A program made the translations under genes and the position numbers. The notes beneath the pieces are model-generated. The model had not been told where the DNA came from and did not search any database. It saw only the letters and a list, made by a program, of their open reading frames with translations. DNA of 49,679 nt, taken from assembly GCA_964626015.1 (NCBI GenBank), contig CAZVCC010000022.1:1-49679 (forward strand), in the 5' to 3' direction. Every line of letters begins with the position of its first letter. Position 1 is the first letter of the stretch. Positions 24,572-33,922 of this stretch are shown here, piece by piece. This stretch comes from CAIKZJ01 sp964626015 (lineage in GTDB: Bacteria; Bacteroidota; Ignavibacteria; Tepidaquicellales; Tepidaquicellaceae).

Positions 24572-25108
24572 CTATTTTGTTTTGACTTTTACGGAATCTT
24601 TATCACCGTATTTAATAATATCATAGAAATCTTTTTTACTAAAAGGAAGGATATCCTTTATTAAATTATAAGTTGCGGGTGCTGCTTTTAATGTATATGA
24701 ATATGTGTATGATGAAGATTTTTGATTAATCGGAATAAAAGAGAAACTATCAAAGATAATTAGAAGTATACTCGCAAAGAGAAGTCCTTTCAATCCTCCA
24801 AAAATAAAACCACCTGCTTTATCGAAAGTTTCGGATAGTACATTCATCTTAGCTATTTTACTCCCTAAGAAAATTGCAACAAGGTAAATCGTAAGTATAA
24901 TTCCTGCGAAAATAACAACCTGAACAAGTTTTGGGTCTTTGACAATTGGTTTTAACACTAAAACAAAACCGGAATTAAACTTTAACGCAAGGATAATTCC
25001 GGCTATAATACTTACATAAGATAAAATACTTTTTATTAATCCTTTCTTCAGACCAAAAAATGCCGGAAGCAGCACAAGGATAATTATTATTATGTCAAGC
25101 GCATTCAA
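24572..25108 (-). CDS. CvpA family membrane protein
   Basis: The product is 178 aa with four membrane helices (about 3-20, 28-48, 62-84 and 100-122). ALDIIIIILVLLPAFFGLKK, then KGLIKSILSYVS, is the CvpA N-terminus. CvpA is linked to colicin V export and envelope stress; its molecular action is unresolved. CvpA-MutS2 adjacency is common in this group and in Firmicutes. The stop abuts the mutS2 start with no gap, and the start is 4 bp after the previous stop. Confidence 0.88.
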   Translation of the reverse strand: MNALDIIIIILVLLPAFFGLKKGLIKSILSYVSIIAGIILALKFNSGFVLVLKPIVKDPKLVQVVIFAGIILTIYLVAIFLGSKIAKMNVLSETFDKAGGFIFGGLKGLLFASILLIIFDSFSFIPINQKSSSYTYSYTLKAAPATYNLIKDILPFSKKDFYDIIKYGDKDSVKVKTK

Positions 25109-25112
25109 TCAC

Positions 25113-25559
25113 TCACCCAAGACGGCTTTTTACTATCTCCTGTATAACTTTACCATCAAATTTACCTTTTAACTCCTTCATTACAGGTCCCATAATTTTC
25201 CCTATATCTTTAGACGTTACTGGTCCCGCATTCACAATAATTTTATCAATAACAGCTTCAGCTTCTTCTCTTGTTAACTGTTTTGGAAGATACTCATTGA
25301 TTATTTCAAGCTGCCTTGACTCTCTATCTACAAGATCATCTCTGCCCGCATTTTTGAACATTTCGATAGATTCTTTACGCATTTTTGCCTGCTTGTTAAG
25401 AAGCTGTAACTCCTCTTCTTCATTCATTTCCCTGCCTAATCCTGATTTATCCATTTTCAGGATTTCAGCTCGGATACTTCTTATAGTCTCAGTTCTGAAA
25501 GTATCTTTTGCCTTCATGGCATTCTTCAGGTCTTCGTTAATTTTTTCTTTCAGATTCAT
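25113..25559 (-). CDS. GatB/YqeY domain protein
   Basis: The product is 148 aa. LKEKINEDLKNAMKAKDTFR, TIRSIRAEIL, EYLPKQLTREEAEAVIDKII and the C-terminal KGKFDGKVIQEIVKSRL are the YqeY pattern, a helical tRNA-binding fold related to the tail of the amidotransferase GatB. It probably affects tRNA-linked amidation or tRNA binding, but the stand-alone proteins are not characterised. Located 9 bp after the TPR gene. Confidence 0.92.
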   Translation of the reverse strand: MNLKEKINEDLKNAMKAKDTFRTETIRSIRAEILKMDKSGLGREMNEEEELQLLNKQAKMRKESIEMFKNAGRDDLVDRESRQLEIINEYLPKQLTREEAEAVIDKIIVNAGPVTSKDIGKIMGPVMKELKGKFDGKVIQEIVKSRLG

Positions 25560-25568
25560 TTTCTCAAA

Positions 25569-26264
25569 CTAAGATTGTTCGCCGGATTCATACCTTGCCA
25601 GCATACTCAGATATTTAGATTTCGGATATTCAGTCTTGAAATATTTTATTGACTTATTAAGATTGTCTGCATCTTTAGCGTTAAAATAACACCTGATGGC
25701 ATAGTACATATACTCATCATTCACAGGTACAGATTTAGAAACTTTTGAAGCATTTTCATAATACTTTGCTGCATTGCTCCAGTCGCCTTTAATCTCGTAA
25801 ACAGAAGCTATTCCAACAAGTGAAGCTGCTTTAAATAAATCGTTATTCCCGGAATAGTCCCTGAAATATACATCTGCTTTATCAAATTCCCTTAAATTGT
25901 AATAGCAGTTTGCAAGCATAATTTTTGCCGTCTGACCGCTTTCTGTTGAGCCGTAATTATCCACAATATAAAGTAAACCTTTGGATATACCAAGAGAATC
26001 ACCATTTATAGCAGCTGGAAACATGTCCATTGCATAATATTGTTTGACTTTAGAAAGTTCAAGCGCAGCGGTCTCATTCTTTTGGCTTTGATTTCTAAAA
26101 TATATAAAAATAACCGCAATTATTACAACGAGAATTGTAAGTACTGTATAAACACGGTTCTTATTTTCCTGAAAATACTGTGTACCCTTATAATAATATT
26201 CCAGCATTTTATCCTCAGTACTGTGCTTTTGAGCTTTACTTAATGATTTTCCTAATTTTGCCAT
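25569..26264 (-). CDS. Membrane-anchored tetratricopeptide protein
   Basis: The product is 231 aa. A basic N-terminus (about 1-35) is followed by one membrane helix (about 38-56, YTVLTILVVIIAVIFIYF), with the rest outside: TPR-like helix pairs at about 105-200 (ANCYYNLREFDKADVYFRDY, AASVYEIKGDWSNAAKYYENA-like, YYAIRCYFNAKDADNL). The N-in topology and TPR tail resemble the YfgM/ancillary Sec or BamD-like adaptor proteins, but the exact family is not fixed. It heads the five-gene minus-strand operon. Confidence 0.8.
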   Translation of the reverse strand: MAKLGKSLSKAQKHSTEDKMLEYYYKGTQYFQENKNRVYTVLTILVVIIAVIFIYFRNQSQKNETAALELSKVKQYYAMDMFPAAINGDSLGISKGLLYIVDNYGSTESGQTAKIMLANCYYNLREFDKADVYFRDYSGNNDLFKAASLVGIASVYEIKGDWSNAAKYYENASKVSKSVPVNDEYMYYAIRCYFNAKDADNLNKSIKYFKTEYPKSKYLSMLARYESGEQS

Positions 26265-26619
26265 TTATAATTTTGATTAATATAATTTTATTTTAACATG
26301 TAAAATACCAAAATAATAGTGGTTTTTAAAGTGTAAAAGTAACGAAAATAAGTTTATTAGCCGGTTGCAATTAGATTTGATATTTTAAAAAAGTGGAATA
26401 TAAAATCGGACTCTTTTCATATACATTATGAAATGTAATCTAAAATAATTTAAACTATTGATATAACATTTTTCAATGTAAAGTTTCAAATGTTAATTAC
26501 ATAGTTTAAAAATATAAAGAATTATATATTGTTAAAAATTTTTTAGTTACAAAATCAATTTCAGGGTCTATCATATAGAGTGAAAGAAATTTTTATTCAA
26601 ATCTTACTGGAGTTTTTAA
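26265..26619. other. Divergent promoter region, no gene
   Basis: These 355 bp lie between the TPR gene (minus) and the hybrid kinase gene (plus), are very AT-rich and contain no coding frame or clear hairpin. They must carry both promoters. No confident -35/-10 or Bacteroidota -33/-7 pair could be fixed. Confidence 0.4.
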
Positions 26620-29600
26620 ATGACGGTTAGCAAAAGACCACAAATTCAGAAGAAACGTTATTTTATCTTATTTGCATTAATAGTGACTTCGTTCGTTGTT
26701 TGGGGAGGTATAGCATTTTACAAGAATTACGAAAGGATTATTAAGACAGAAAAAGAGAAAGAACTTCGCGCTATCAGTAATCTTAAATCCGAACAAATTT
26801 CTGAATGGATTCGTGAAAGAGGACAAGACATTAAATATTTTTCACAGTCAAGAATCGTATGGACAGAATTTGAAAAGTGGATTAAAAACATAGATGACAA
26901 TAAATTAACCAAGTCTATCGAAGAAAAGTTGAGGCTTACAAGAGACGAACATTCGGATTTAGATGTTCAGATACTTTCTGAGGAAGGAGAAATACTTTTT
27001 TCTTTTATCGGTGAGAAAAAACTCGATGCTTTTATGCTTCAATTCCACAAACAGTGTGTAAATGAAAAGAAGATCGTGTTTACCGACTTAAACGTATGCA
27101 AAGAACACAATACAATTCATTATGATATTTTATCACCTTTAATTAATGATGAAGAAGTGGTTTTCGGTGTAATACTAATTCGTATAAATCCGCAAGATTA
27201 CCTTTACCCATTAATTCAGAAATGGCCAACTTCCAGTAACACAGCAGAAACGATGATTTTACGAAAAGATGGAGATTCCGTATTGTATTTGAATAATCTT
27301 AGACATAATGTCGGTTCAGCTTTAAAGTTAAAACACCCCCTTACTGATACAAGATTATCTGCAGTCCAGGGTGCTCTTGGGTATGACGGTATATTCGAAG
27401 GACAAGATTACAGAGGTGTTGAAGTTTTTTCCTTTATAAGAAAAATACCATATACTAATTGGATTATGGTAACTAAAGTAGACAAAGAGGAAATGTTTAA
27501 AGAACTAAAGCTACTAACTCTTTCAACGTATATCTTCACATTTGCATTCATACTCTTCGTTTTTGCAGGTTTTGCTGTACTTTATAACATAAGGCAGAAA
27601 AATGTTTTTAAGGAACTATACAAAACAGAAAAATCATTGTCTAATACACTGGATGAGTTCAGGACTACACTTTACAGTATTGGTGACGCAGTCATTACTT
27701 CTGACCTATACGGGAATGTAAGAAGCATAAATCTTATTGCTGAAAATCTAACAGGTTGGAAGGAAAAAGAAGCAGTTGGAAATCCTCTAAATCAAGTGTT
27801 TAATATTATTGACGAAATAACAGGAGAAAAAATTAATAATCCTTTTGATGCTGCATTAAAAGATGGAATAGTAGTTAATCTACAGAGCAATGTACTTCTT
27901 ATTTCGAAAAACGGGGATAAAATTCCAATTGCCGACAGCGGAGCACCAATAAAAAATGAAAAAAACGAAATTACAGGTATTGTATTAGTTTTCCGTGACC
28001 AGACTGAGGAACGTGTAAAACTTAAAGCAATTGAAGAAAGTGAGGCTAAATATAGATATTTATTCAAGAGCAATCCGCAGCCAATGTGGGTTTATGACCT
28101 CGATACTCTAAAGTTTTTAGAAGTTAACAATACAGCAATCTTAAAATATGGATATTCAAGGGATGAATTCCTTAACATGACAATAAAAGATATTCGCCCT
28201 CGAAAGGATATTCCTTTACTTATGAATGATGTAGAATTGACATCAAATGAGTTTAACAATGCCGGGGAATGGAGACATATAAAAAAGAATGGTGATATAT
28301 TATATGTCGAAATTAATTCGCATAAAATAAATTTTGAAGGAAAAAATGCAAGAATAGTTATCGTTTCTGATATAACAGAAAGAAAGAAAGCCGAAGAGGA
28401 TAGGCTAAAATATGAAAAAAGATTTGCAACTGCCTTCAGTTTGAATCCTTCAGCAATGTCAATAACGGGTCTCGAAAATGGTGTTATACTGGACATAAAT
28501 AACAGTTTTACTGATTTATTTGGATACGATTACAATGAAATTATCGGGAAAAACGTTTATGAAATAAACTTTTATGAAAACAACACTACAAGGCAATCTG
28601 TCATTTCTGAATTAAAATCTATTGGTACTATAAAAGATAAAGAAATTAATTTTAAAACAAAATCGGGAGGGATAATTACAGCAGCTCTTTCTATGGAAAT
28701 TCTGGAACTAGGTGAAGAAGAGTGTATTCTTTCAACTTTTAGCGATATAACAGAAAGAAAGCAAGTGGAGAGAATTAAAGAAATACAATACAACTTGGCA
28801 AATGCAGTAGTAAATTCTAAGAATCTTTATGAACTTTTTGAAAGTACTCGGAACGAACTGAATAAGATAATAGATGCATCTAACTTTTTTGTAGCTTTGT
28901 ACGATTCTAACACAAATATGCTTTATTCCCCTTTTGAAGAAGGAGAAGAAGAAAAAATTGAGAAATGGTCTGCTGAAGAATCCCTTACAGGAATGGTTGT
29001 AAAGGAAAAGAAATCATTATTGCTGAGTAAAGAAAGTATTAGAAATCTAGCCGACCAGAAAAAGATAAAGCTTTTAGGCAGCAGAGCCGAGTCTTGGCTA
29101 GGTGTGCCCTTGAAAAGCGGTCAAAAAGTAATTGGTGCGATAGTTGTTCAAAATTTTGAAAAGAAAAATGCTTATGATGCTAAAAGTCAGGTATTAATGG
29201 AGCTTATTGCACGAGAATTAAGTATTTATATTGATCACAAAAAATCTGAGGAACTTGTACACCGTTTATCTATTGGTATTGAGCAAAGTCCCGTCTGTAT
29301 AATTGTTACCGATTTTGATGGTAACATAGATTATGTAAATCCAAAATTTAGTGAGATTACCGGATATTCATTAACTGAAGTTCATGGAAAAAATCCAAAT
29401 ATTCTGAAATCTGGAGAACAGACGAATGAGTTTTATAAAGATATGTGGGATACGATAAAATCTGGAAAAGACTGGCATGGAGAACTACACAATAAAAGGA
29501 AAAATGGTGAATTATACTGGGAATCTGCAATAATATCCCCTATTCATAATGACGAAGGAAAAATCACTCATTTTATTGGAATTAAAGAAGATATAACCGA

Positions 29601-30789
29601 TAAAAAGAATTTGATTACTGATTTAGTTAAAGCTAAGGAAAATGCTGAAGAAATGAATAGACTGAAATCAAGTTTCCTCGCAAATATGAGCCATGAACTT
29701 AGAACTCCTCTTAACGGAATACTTGGATTTGCTGAAATATTAAATGAAGAACTGAAGAACGAAGAAACAGGAAAAATGTCAAAGATTATCCTTGATAGTG
29801 GGAAAAGATTGCATAACACACTTAATCAAATTCTGAATTTATCTTCGCTTCAAGCAGAAGTAGTAAAATTAAAAAAGGATAATATCGTGTTGAATGATAT
29901 TGTCCAAGAATCATTCACATTGTATCTTGCGGAAGCTAAGAAGAAAAACCTTGATTTTAAGCTGAACAATTCCGGGAAAACAATAGTGATTTTTTCTGAT
30001 AAAGAAATAATTCTGAATGCTCTTAATAATGTAGTTGATAACGCAATAAAATACACCAAAATTGGAGGTGTGACAATTAGTCTTCTTGAAGACGAAAAAG
30101 ATGTTGTAATAGAAGTAGCTGATACAGGTATAGGAATTAAAGATGAGAATCTCGAAATTATTTTTGATGAATTCAGGCAGGTAAGCGAAGGATTCAGCCG
30201 AAGTTTTGAAGGTACAGGACTCGGACTTTCGATCTGTAAAAAATATATGAAACTTCTCGGAGGCAGTATAAAGGTGAAAAGTGTTTACTCCGAAGGTTCA
30301 ATATTCAGGATAGAATTACCTAAGTCATTCAATAAAGTTATCGAAGATACAGACAATGAAATAGAAACCAAGATAGAAGAAACTGAAACTATAAAAATCC
30401 CTGATTCAAAAGAATCAAAGAAAAAAATTCTTTACGTGGAAAATGATCTATTCAGTCAGGCTCTGGTTAAAGCAGTATTAAACAAATATGCGATTATTGA
30501 TATGGCTAATGATGCGGAAGAAGCTATTAGAAGAACAAAGGAAAATGATTACGCATTGATATTAATGGATATTAACCTTGGTACTGGAATGGACGGTAAA
30601 GAGGTAACGAAAATTATTAAAAGTGATTCCAGGTATGAGTCAGTTCCGATTGTAGCAATAACTGCTTTTGCCATGGAGGGTGATAGAGAAGAATTCTTAG
30701 CTTGCGGATGTACTCATTATTTATCAAAACCGTTTAACAAGGAAAATTTACAAAATTTAGTCTTTTCGATTCTGGGAAAGAAAGAGTAA
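26620..30789 (+). CDS. Hybrid sensor histidine kinase with PAS and GAF domains and receiver
   Basis: The product is 1389 aa. TM1 is about 14-34 and TM2 about 298-320; the roughly 260 residues between form a periplasmic Cache-like sensor. Then PAS domains start near 341, 472 and 598, a GAF domain is about 714-880 and a fourth PAS about 882. The HisKA box is NMSHELRTPLNG with His1025. The ATPase has DNAIKYTK, DTGIGIKDENLEIIFDEF and GTGLGLSICKKY. The C-terminal receiver carries the acceptor Asp1317 (LILMDINLG). Phosphate can go from His1025 to the fused Asp1317, and an Hpt protein elsewhere would be needed to pass it on. No output regulator is adjacent. Confidence 0.95.
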   Translation: MTVSKRPQIQKKRYFILFALIVTSFVVWGGIAFYKNYERIIKTEKEKELRAISNLKSEQISEWIRERGQDIKYFSQSRIVWTEFEKWIKNIDDNKLTKSIEEKLRLTRDEHSDLDVQILSEEGEILFSFIGEKKLDAFMLQFHKQCVNEKKIVFTDLNVCKEHNTIHYDILSPLINDEEVVFGVILIRINPQDYLYPLIQKWPTSSNTAETMILRKDGDSVLYLNNLRHNVGSALKLKHPLTDTRLSAVQGALGYDGIFEGQDYRGVEVFSFIRKIPYTNWIMVTKVDKEEMFKELKLLTLSTYIFTFAFILFVFAGFAVLYNIRQKNVFKELYKTEKSLSNTLDEFRTTLYSIGDAVITSDLYGNVRSINLIAENLTGWKEKEAVGNPLNQVFNIIDEITGEKINNPFDAALKDGIVVNLQSNVLLISKNGDKIPIADSGAPIKNEKNEITGIVLVFRDQTEERVKLKAIEESEAKYRYLFKSNPQPMWVYDLDTLKFLEVNNTAILKYGYSRDEFLNMTIKDIRPRKDIPLLMNDVELTSNEFNNAGEWRHIKKNGDILYVEINSHKINFEGKNARIVIVSDITERKKAEEDRLKYEKRFATAFSLNPSAMSITGLENGVILDINNSFTDLFGYDYNEIIGKNVYEINFYENNTTRQSVISELKSIGTIKDKEINFKTKSGGIITAALSMEILELGEEECILSTFSDITERKQVERIKEIQYNLANAVVNSKNLYELFESTRNELNKIIDASNFFVALYDSNTNMLYSPFEEGEEEKIEKWSAEESLTGMVVKEKKSLLLSKESIRNLADQKKIKLLGSRAESWLGVPLKSGQKVIGAIVVQNFEKKNAYDAKSQVLMELIARELSIYIDHKKSEELVHRLSIGIEQSPVCIIVTDFDGNIDYVNPKFSEITGYSLTEVHGKNPNILKSGEQTNEFYKDMWDTIKSGKDWHGELHNKRKNGELYWESAIISPIHNDEGKITHFIGIKEDITDKKNLITDLVKAKENAEEMNRLKSSFLANMSHELRTPLNGILGFAEILNEELKNEETGKMSKIILDSGKRLHNTLNQILNLSSLQAEVVKLKKDNIVLNDIVQESFTLYLAEAKKKNLDFKLNNSGKTIVIFSDKEIILNALNNVVDNAIKYTKIGGVTISLLEDEKDVVIEVADTGIGIKDENLEIIFDEFRQVSEGFSRSFEGTGLGLSICKKYMKLLGGSIKVKSVYSEGSIFRIELPKSFNKVIEDTDNEIETKIEETETIKIPDSKESKKKILYVENDLFSQALVKAVLNKYAIIDMANDAEEAIRRTKENDYALILMDINLGTGMDGKEVTKIIKSDSRYESVPIVAITAFAMEGDREEFLACGCTHYLSKPFNKENLQNLVFSILGKKE

Positions 30790-30899
30790 ATTATACTTTA
30801 TCTAATTATTTCAGCTTGATATTCATTAAGTAGGTCTTGCAATTTTATTTCAATCTGCATTTAATATTGTGTTGATTTTGGGTAAATTGTAAATTACTT

Positions 30900-31766
30900 A
30901 TGAAAAATTACGAAGAGTATATTTCGGTTTTTAAGCTTCAAGGTAAAGATACTGAAGACTTTTTGCAGCGAATAACAACAAATGACTTAAGAAATCTTGG
31001 ACCTAAAAGCTGTATACGATCATTCTTTTTAAACGAAAAAGGTAAAATTGTTGATTTTGTGACAATACTAAAGATGAACGAAGATTTTACTTTAATAACT
31101 ACGTACGGAAATGAGAAGAATCTGATGGAACATTTAAAGAAATACATTGTAATGGAGGATATAAGTCTTTCCGTCGAAGAAATTAAAAAACAAACTATCA
31201 TTACTGATGATTTTAGTGAGTTTAATGTTATTCAAGGCTTTGAAATAATTGATGGAAATTATTTTTTCATCGATGAATATGCTTACAGAAAAATAATAGC
31301 ATTGGTATATAACGAAAAATCTGCATTTTTAGAGAATATATACAAGAAATGCGAAGAATTAAGCAAAGATTCATTTATGAATATTGCTATCGACAAGGCT
31401 TTCATTTATTCAGTTAATGAATTGAATGAAAATATTAATCCTCTTGAATGTAATTTAATAGAATTCATTTCCTTTAAAAAAGGATGTTATATTGGACAGG
31501 AAGTTATTGCAAGACTCGATTCTCAAAGCAAAGTTACAAAAGTTTTAGTTAAAATTACTTCGGATTTTAATTTATCAAAAGGAGATAAGATATTTGCTAA
31601 TATTTCGGGTTCTGAAACAGAATGTGGTTTCGTATCCTCTGTGACGCGAAGTAATGTCAACTTCAAAGGATTCGGTTTTATTCGAGATATTAATTTAAGT
31701 AATAGCTTTAACTATTATATAAAGAATGATAATAACAATTATATTTCAATAAATAAATTAACATAA
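30900..31766 (+). CDS. YgfZ/GcvT-like folate-binding protein
   Basis: The product is 288 aa. The signature KGCYIGQEVIARLDSQSKV (about 199-217) with the reactive Cys is diagnostic of the YgfZ/IBA57 group, which helps Fe-S cluster enzymes using tetrahydrofolate. The N-terminal LQGKDTEDFLQRITTNDLRN is the matching GcvT-fold start. It has a C-terminal beta barrel (about 225-288). Five bases separate it from fbaB, so they are likely cotranscribed. Confidence 0.85.
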   Translation: MKNYEEYISVFKLQGKDTEDFLQRITTNDLRNLGPKSCIRSFFLNEKGKIVDFVTILKMNEDFTLITTYGNEKNLMEHLKKYIVMEDISLSVEEIKKQTIITDDFSEFNVIQGFEIIDGNYFFIDEYAYRKIIALVYNEKSAFLENIYKKCEELSKDSFMNIAIDKAFIYSVNELNENINPLECNLIEFISFKKGCYIGQEVIARLDSQSKVTKVLVKITSDFNLSKGDKIFANISGSETECGFVSSVTRSNVNFKGFGFIRDINLSNSFNYYIKNDNNNYISINKLT

Positions 31767-31771
31767 CATAT

Positions 31772-32836
31772 ATGACAGTAAAAATTAAGGAATTAATCGG
31801 TAAAGAAAATGAGTCGCTGCTTACTCATAAATGTACAACTATTCCAAAAGAAACACTTCATTTACCAGGATCTGATTTTGTAGATAGAGTTTGGAAGGAT
31901 TCTGACAGAACACCTAACGTACTTCGCAATATGCAGCACATTTTTAATTCAGGTAGATTAAGAGGTACAGGTTATGTTTCAATATTACCTGTTGATCAGG
32001 GGATTGAACATTCAGCAGGAGCATCATTTGCTCCGGAACCACTTTATTTTGACCCGGAAAATATAGTTAAACTTGCTATCGAGGGCGGATGTAATGCAGT
32101 AGCTTCAACTTTAGGTGTCCTTGGTACAGTTTCAAGAAAATATGCACATAAAATTCCTTTTATTCTGAAGATAAATCATAATGAGTTTCTTTCGTATCCC
32201 AACAAATACGACCAGATAATGTTTGCAAATATCGATCAGGCTTTTGATATGGGTGCCGTTGCTGTTGGTGCAACTATTTATTTCGGCTCAGATGAATCTT
32301 CAAGACAGATTCAGGAAGTTACAGATGCCTTCGCATACGCACATGAACTTGGAATGGTCACTATACTATGGTGTTACCTGAGAAATTCCGCATTTAACGT
32401 AAAAGGTGATAAAGATTATCATGTTTCAGCCGACTTGACCGGTCAGGCAAATCATCTTGGTGTTACTATCGAAGCCGACATAATCAAACAAAAACTTCCT
32501 GAAAATAATGGAGGTTACAACGCCCTTAAGTTTGGAAAAACACATAAAGCAGTGTATGATAAACTTACTTCTGATAATCCAATCGACCTGGCAAGATATC
32601 AAGTCGCCAATTGCTATATGGGCAGAGCCGGACTTATTAATTCAGGTGGTGCTTCTACAGGTAAAGGAGAGTCTGATTTACAGGAAGCTCTAAAAACTGC
32701 AGTCATAAACAAACGAGCCGGAGGTATGGGTCTGATTTCAGGAAGAAAAGCATTTCAGAAACCTATGAAAGATGGTGTAACGCTCCTGAATGCGATTCAG
32801 GATGTTTATCTTGATAAAGAAATTACAATAGCTTAA
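31772..32836 (+). CDS. fbaB: Class I fructose-bisphosphate aldolase (FbaB type)
   Basis: The product is 354 aa and follows E. coli FbaB almost throughout: LPGSDFVDRVWKDSDRTPN, LPVDQGIEHSAGASF, NHNEFLSYPNKYDQI, VGATIYFGSDESSRQIQE, VSADLTGQANHLGVTIEAD, NCYMGRAGLINSGG and the terminal DVYLDKEITIA. The Schiff-base lysine is in the DIIKQK segment. It cleaves fructose-1,6-bisphosphate without metal, in glycolysis and gluconeogenesis. The match is strong end to end, so the symbol is well supported. Confidence 0.97.
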   Translation: MTVKIKELIGKENESLLTHKCTTIPKETLHLPGSDFVDRVWKDSDRTPNVLRNMQHIFNSGRLRGTGYVSILPVDQGIEHSAGASFAPEPLYFDPENIVKLAIEGGCNAVASTLGVLGTVSRKYAHKIPFILKINHNEFLSYPNKYDQIMFANIDQAFDMGAVAVGATIYFGSDESSRQIQEVTDAFAYAHELGMVTILWCYLRNSAFNVKGDKDYHVSADLTGQANHLGVTIEADIIKQKLPENNGGYNALKFGKTHKAVYDKLTSDNPIDLARYQVANCYMGRAGLINSGGASTGKGESDLQEALKTAVINKRAGGMGLISGRKAFQKPMKDGVTLLNAIQDVYLDKEITIA

Positions 32837-32856
32837 TACTAACTAAAATAAATAAT

Positions 32857-32958
32857 ATGTTCAAACCAAAGAAGGTCGCTTTAAAAAAGCATAGAAAAAC
32901 TAAAATGAAAGCACAGGCAAAGAAAAAAGCCATGCTCGCTAACAAAAAGTCAAAATAG
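32857..32958 (+). CDS. Very small basic protein (33 aa), possible bS22/COX24-like
   Basis: An ATG at 32857 opens a 33-residue frame to TAG at 32956-32958. It has 14 Lys, one Arg and one His and reads MFKPKKVALKKHRKTKMKAQ, then AKKKAMLANKKSK. A clean terminator-like hairpin follows 12 bp later and fbaB ends 20 bp before it, a credible gene slot. The KKHRKTKM stretch faintly recalls the KKRRxKM core of AURKAIP1/COX24-type (bS22/mS38) ribosomal peptides. An RNA- or ribosome-binding peptide is plausible; the family link is weak. Confidence 0.5.
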   Translation: MFKPKKVALKKHRKTKMKAQAKKKAMLANKKSK

Positions 32959-32970
32959 CACTTTATCATC

Positions 32971-33006
32971 CATAGACAGGGGATATTCTTGTCCCCTGTT
33001 TCTATG
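32971..33006 (+). terminator. Stem-loop after the 33-aa gene
   Basis: acagggga (32976-32983) pairs with tcccctgt (32992-32999), extended by catag/ctatg (32971-32975 / 33002-33006). There is no long T-run, but the stem is stable and lies directly after the stop codon. Confidence 0.65.
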
Positions 33007-33017
33007 TATGCTTGCAA

Positions 33018-33917
33018 ATGATAAAAATCATAATATTCTTAATTCTAATTTTTTCGTCTTCATTTACACCCATAGCTGCAAAATTCATAGTATCTGAAGT
33101 ATCTCCGTTAAGTCTCGCGTTTTTGCGTTTCGGCATTGCAGCGGTTCTGTTCAATATACTCTTCCTTTTCAAAGGACAAAATTATAATATAGATCGTAAG
33201 GATTTTTATAAGTTTATTTGGTTAGGAGCTCTTGTGATTCCTATTAATCAGTTCTTCTTCCTTAATGGCGTTAATATGTCTCTTGCCTCACATTCGGGCG
33301 TTACTTATGCTTGTACTCCCCTCTTTGCATATTTGATATCAATATGGCTTAAGCATGAAAACTTTTCTTTTAGGAAACTAATTCCGATACTTCTAACCAT
33401 AGCAGGTATTTTCTTTGTCTTTTACGATAGTATTATGAAATCGAAATCCACAGGATCGGACATACTTCTCGGTGACATTTTTCTGGTGTTTGCTGTTTTA
33501 TCCTGGGCTTCGTACATTACTTTTAGCCGTGATATTATAGCAAAATATGGTGCACTTAAAACTTCGACTATGTCCTTTAATTTCGGCATAATTATGTATA
33601 TACCAATTTTCTTGTATGACGTGCCAAACTTGTCATTTGACAATGTTACACTACCGGGACTTCTGGGATTTATACATCTTTCTCTTATAGTAGCTTTTGC
33701 AGGTTATTTCGTTTTTACATACGCTTTAAAGATAATTAATGTAACTGAGCTAACAACATCTACAAACCTTTCACCCGTTGTCACTATCGTGTTTTCATGG
33801 CTCTTACTTAAAGAACAAATATCGTACTATTTTATTATTGGCGCAATTATTACATTTATCGGTGTATTTCTTGCTCAGTTAAAAGGAGAAGAAAAGACAG
33901 GAGAATTGATAAATTAA
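33018..33917 (+). CDS. EamA/DMT-family transporter
   Basis: The ATG at 33018 gives 299 aa (MIKIIIFLILIFSSSFTPIA); a TTG 6 bp upstream is the only alternative. Ten membrane helices in two EamA repeats are seen, the first with SEVSPLSLAFLRFGIAAVLF and the second with LTTSTNLSPVVTIVFSWLLL, then EQISYYFIIGAIITFIGVFL. Substrate (amino acid or metabolite export) is unknown. The start sits 11 bp after the preceding hairpin; the CDF gene follows 5 bp after the stop. Confidence 0.9.
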   Translation: MIKIIIFLILIFSSSFTPIAAKFIVSEVSPLSLAFLRFGIAAVLFNILFLFKGQNYNIDRKDFYKFIWLGALVIPINQFFFLNGVNMSLASHSGVTYACTPLFAYLISIWLKHENFSFRKLIPILLTIAGIFFVFYDSIMKSKSTGSDILLGDIFLVFAVLSWASYITFSRDIIAKYGALKTSTMSFNFGIIMYIPIFLYDVPNLSFDNVTLPGLLGFIHLSLIVAFAGYFVFTYALKIINVTELTTSTNLSPVVTIVFSWLLLKEQISYYFIIGAIITFIGVFLAQLKGEEKTGELIN

Positions 33918-33922
33918 TTTTT

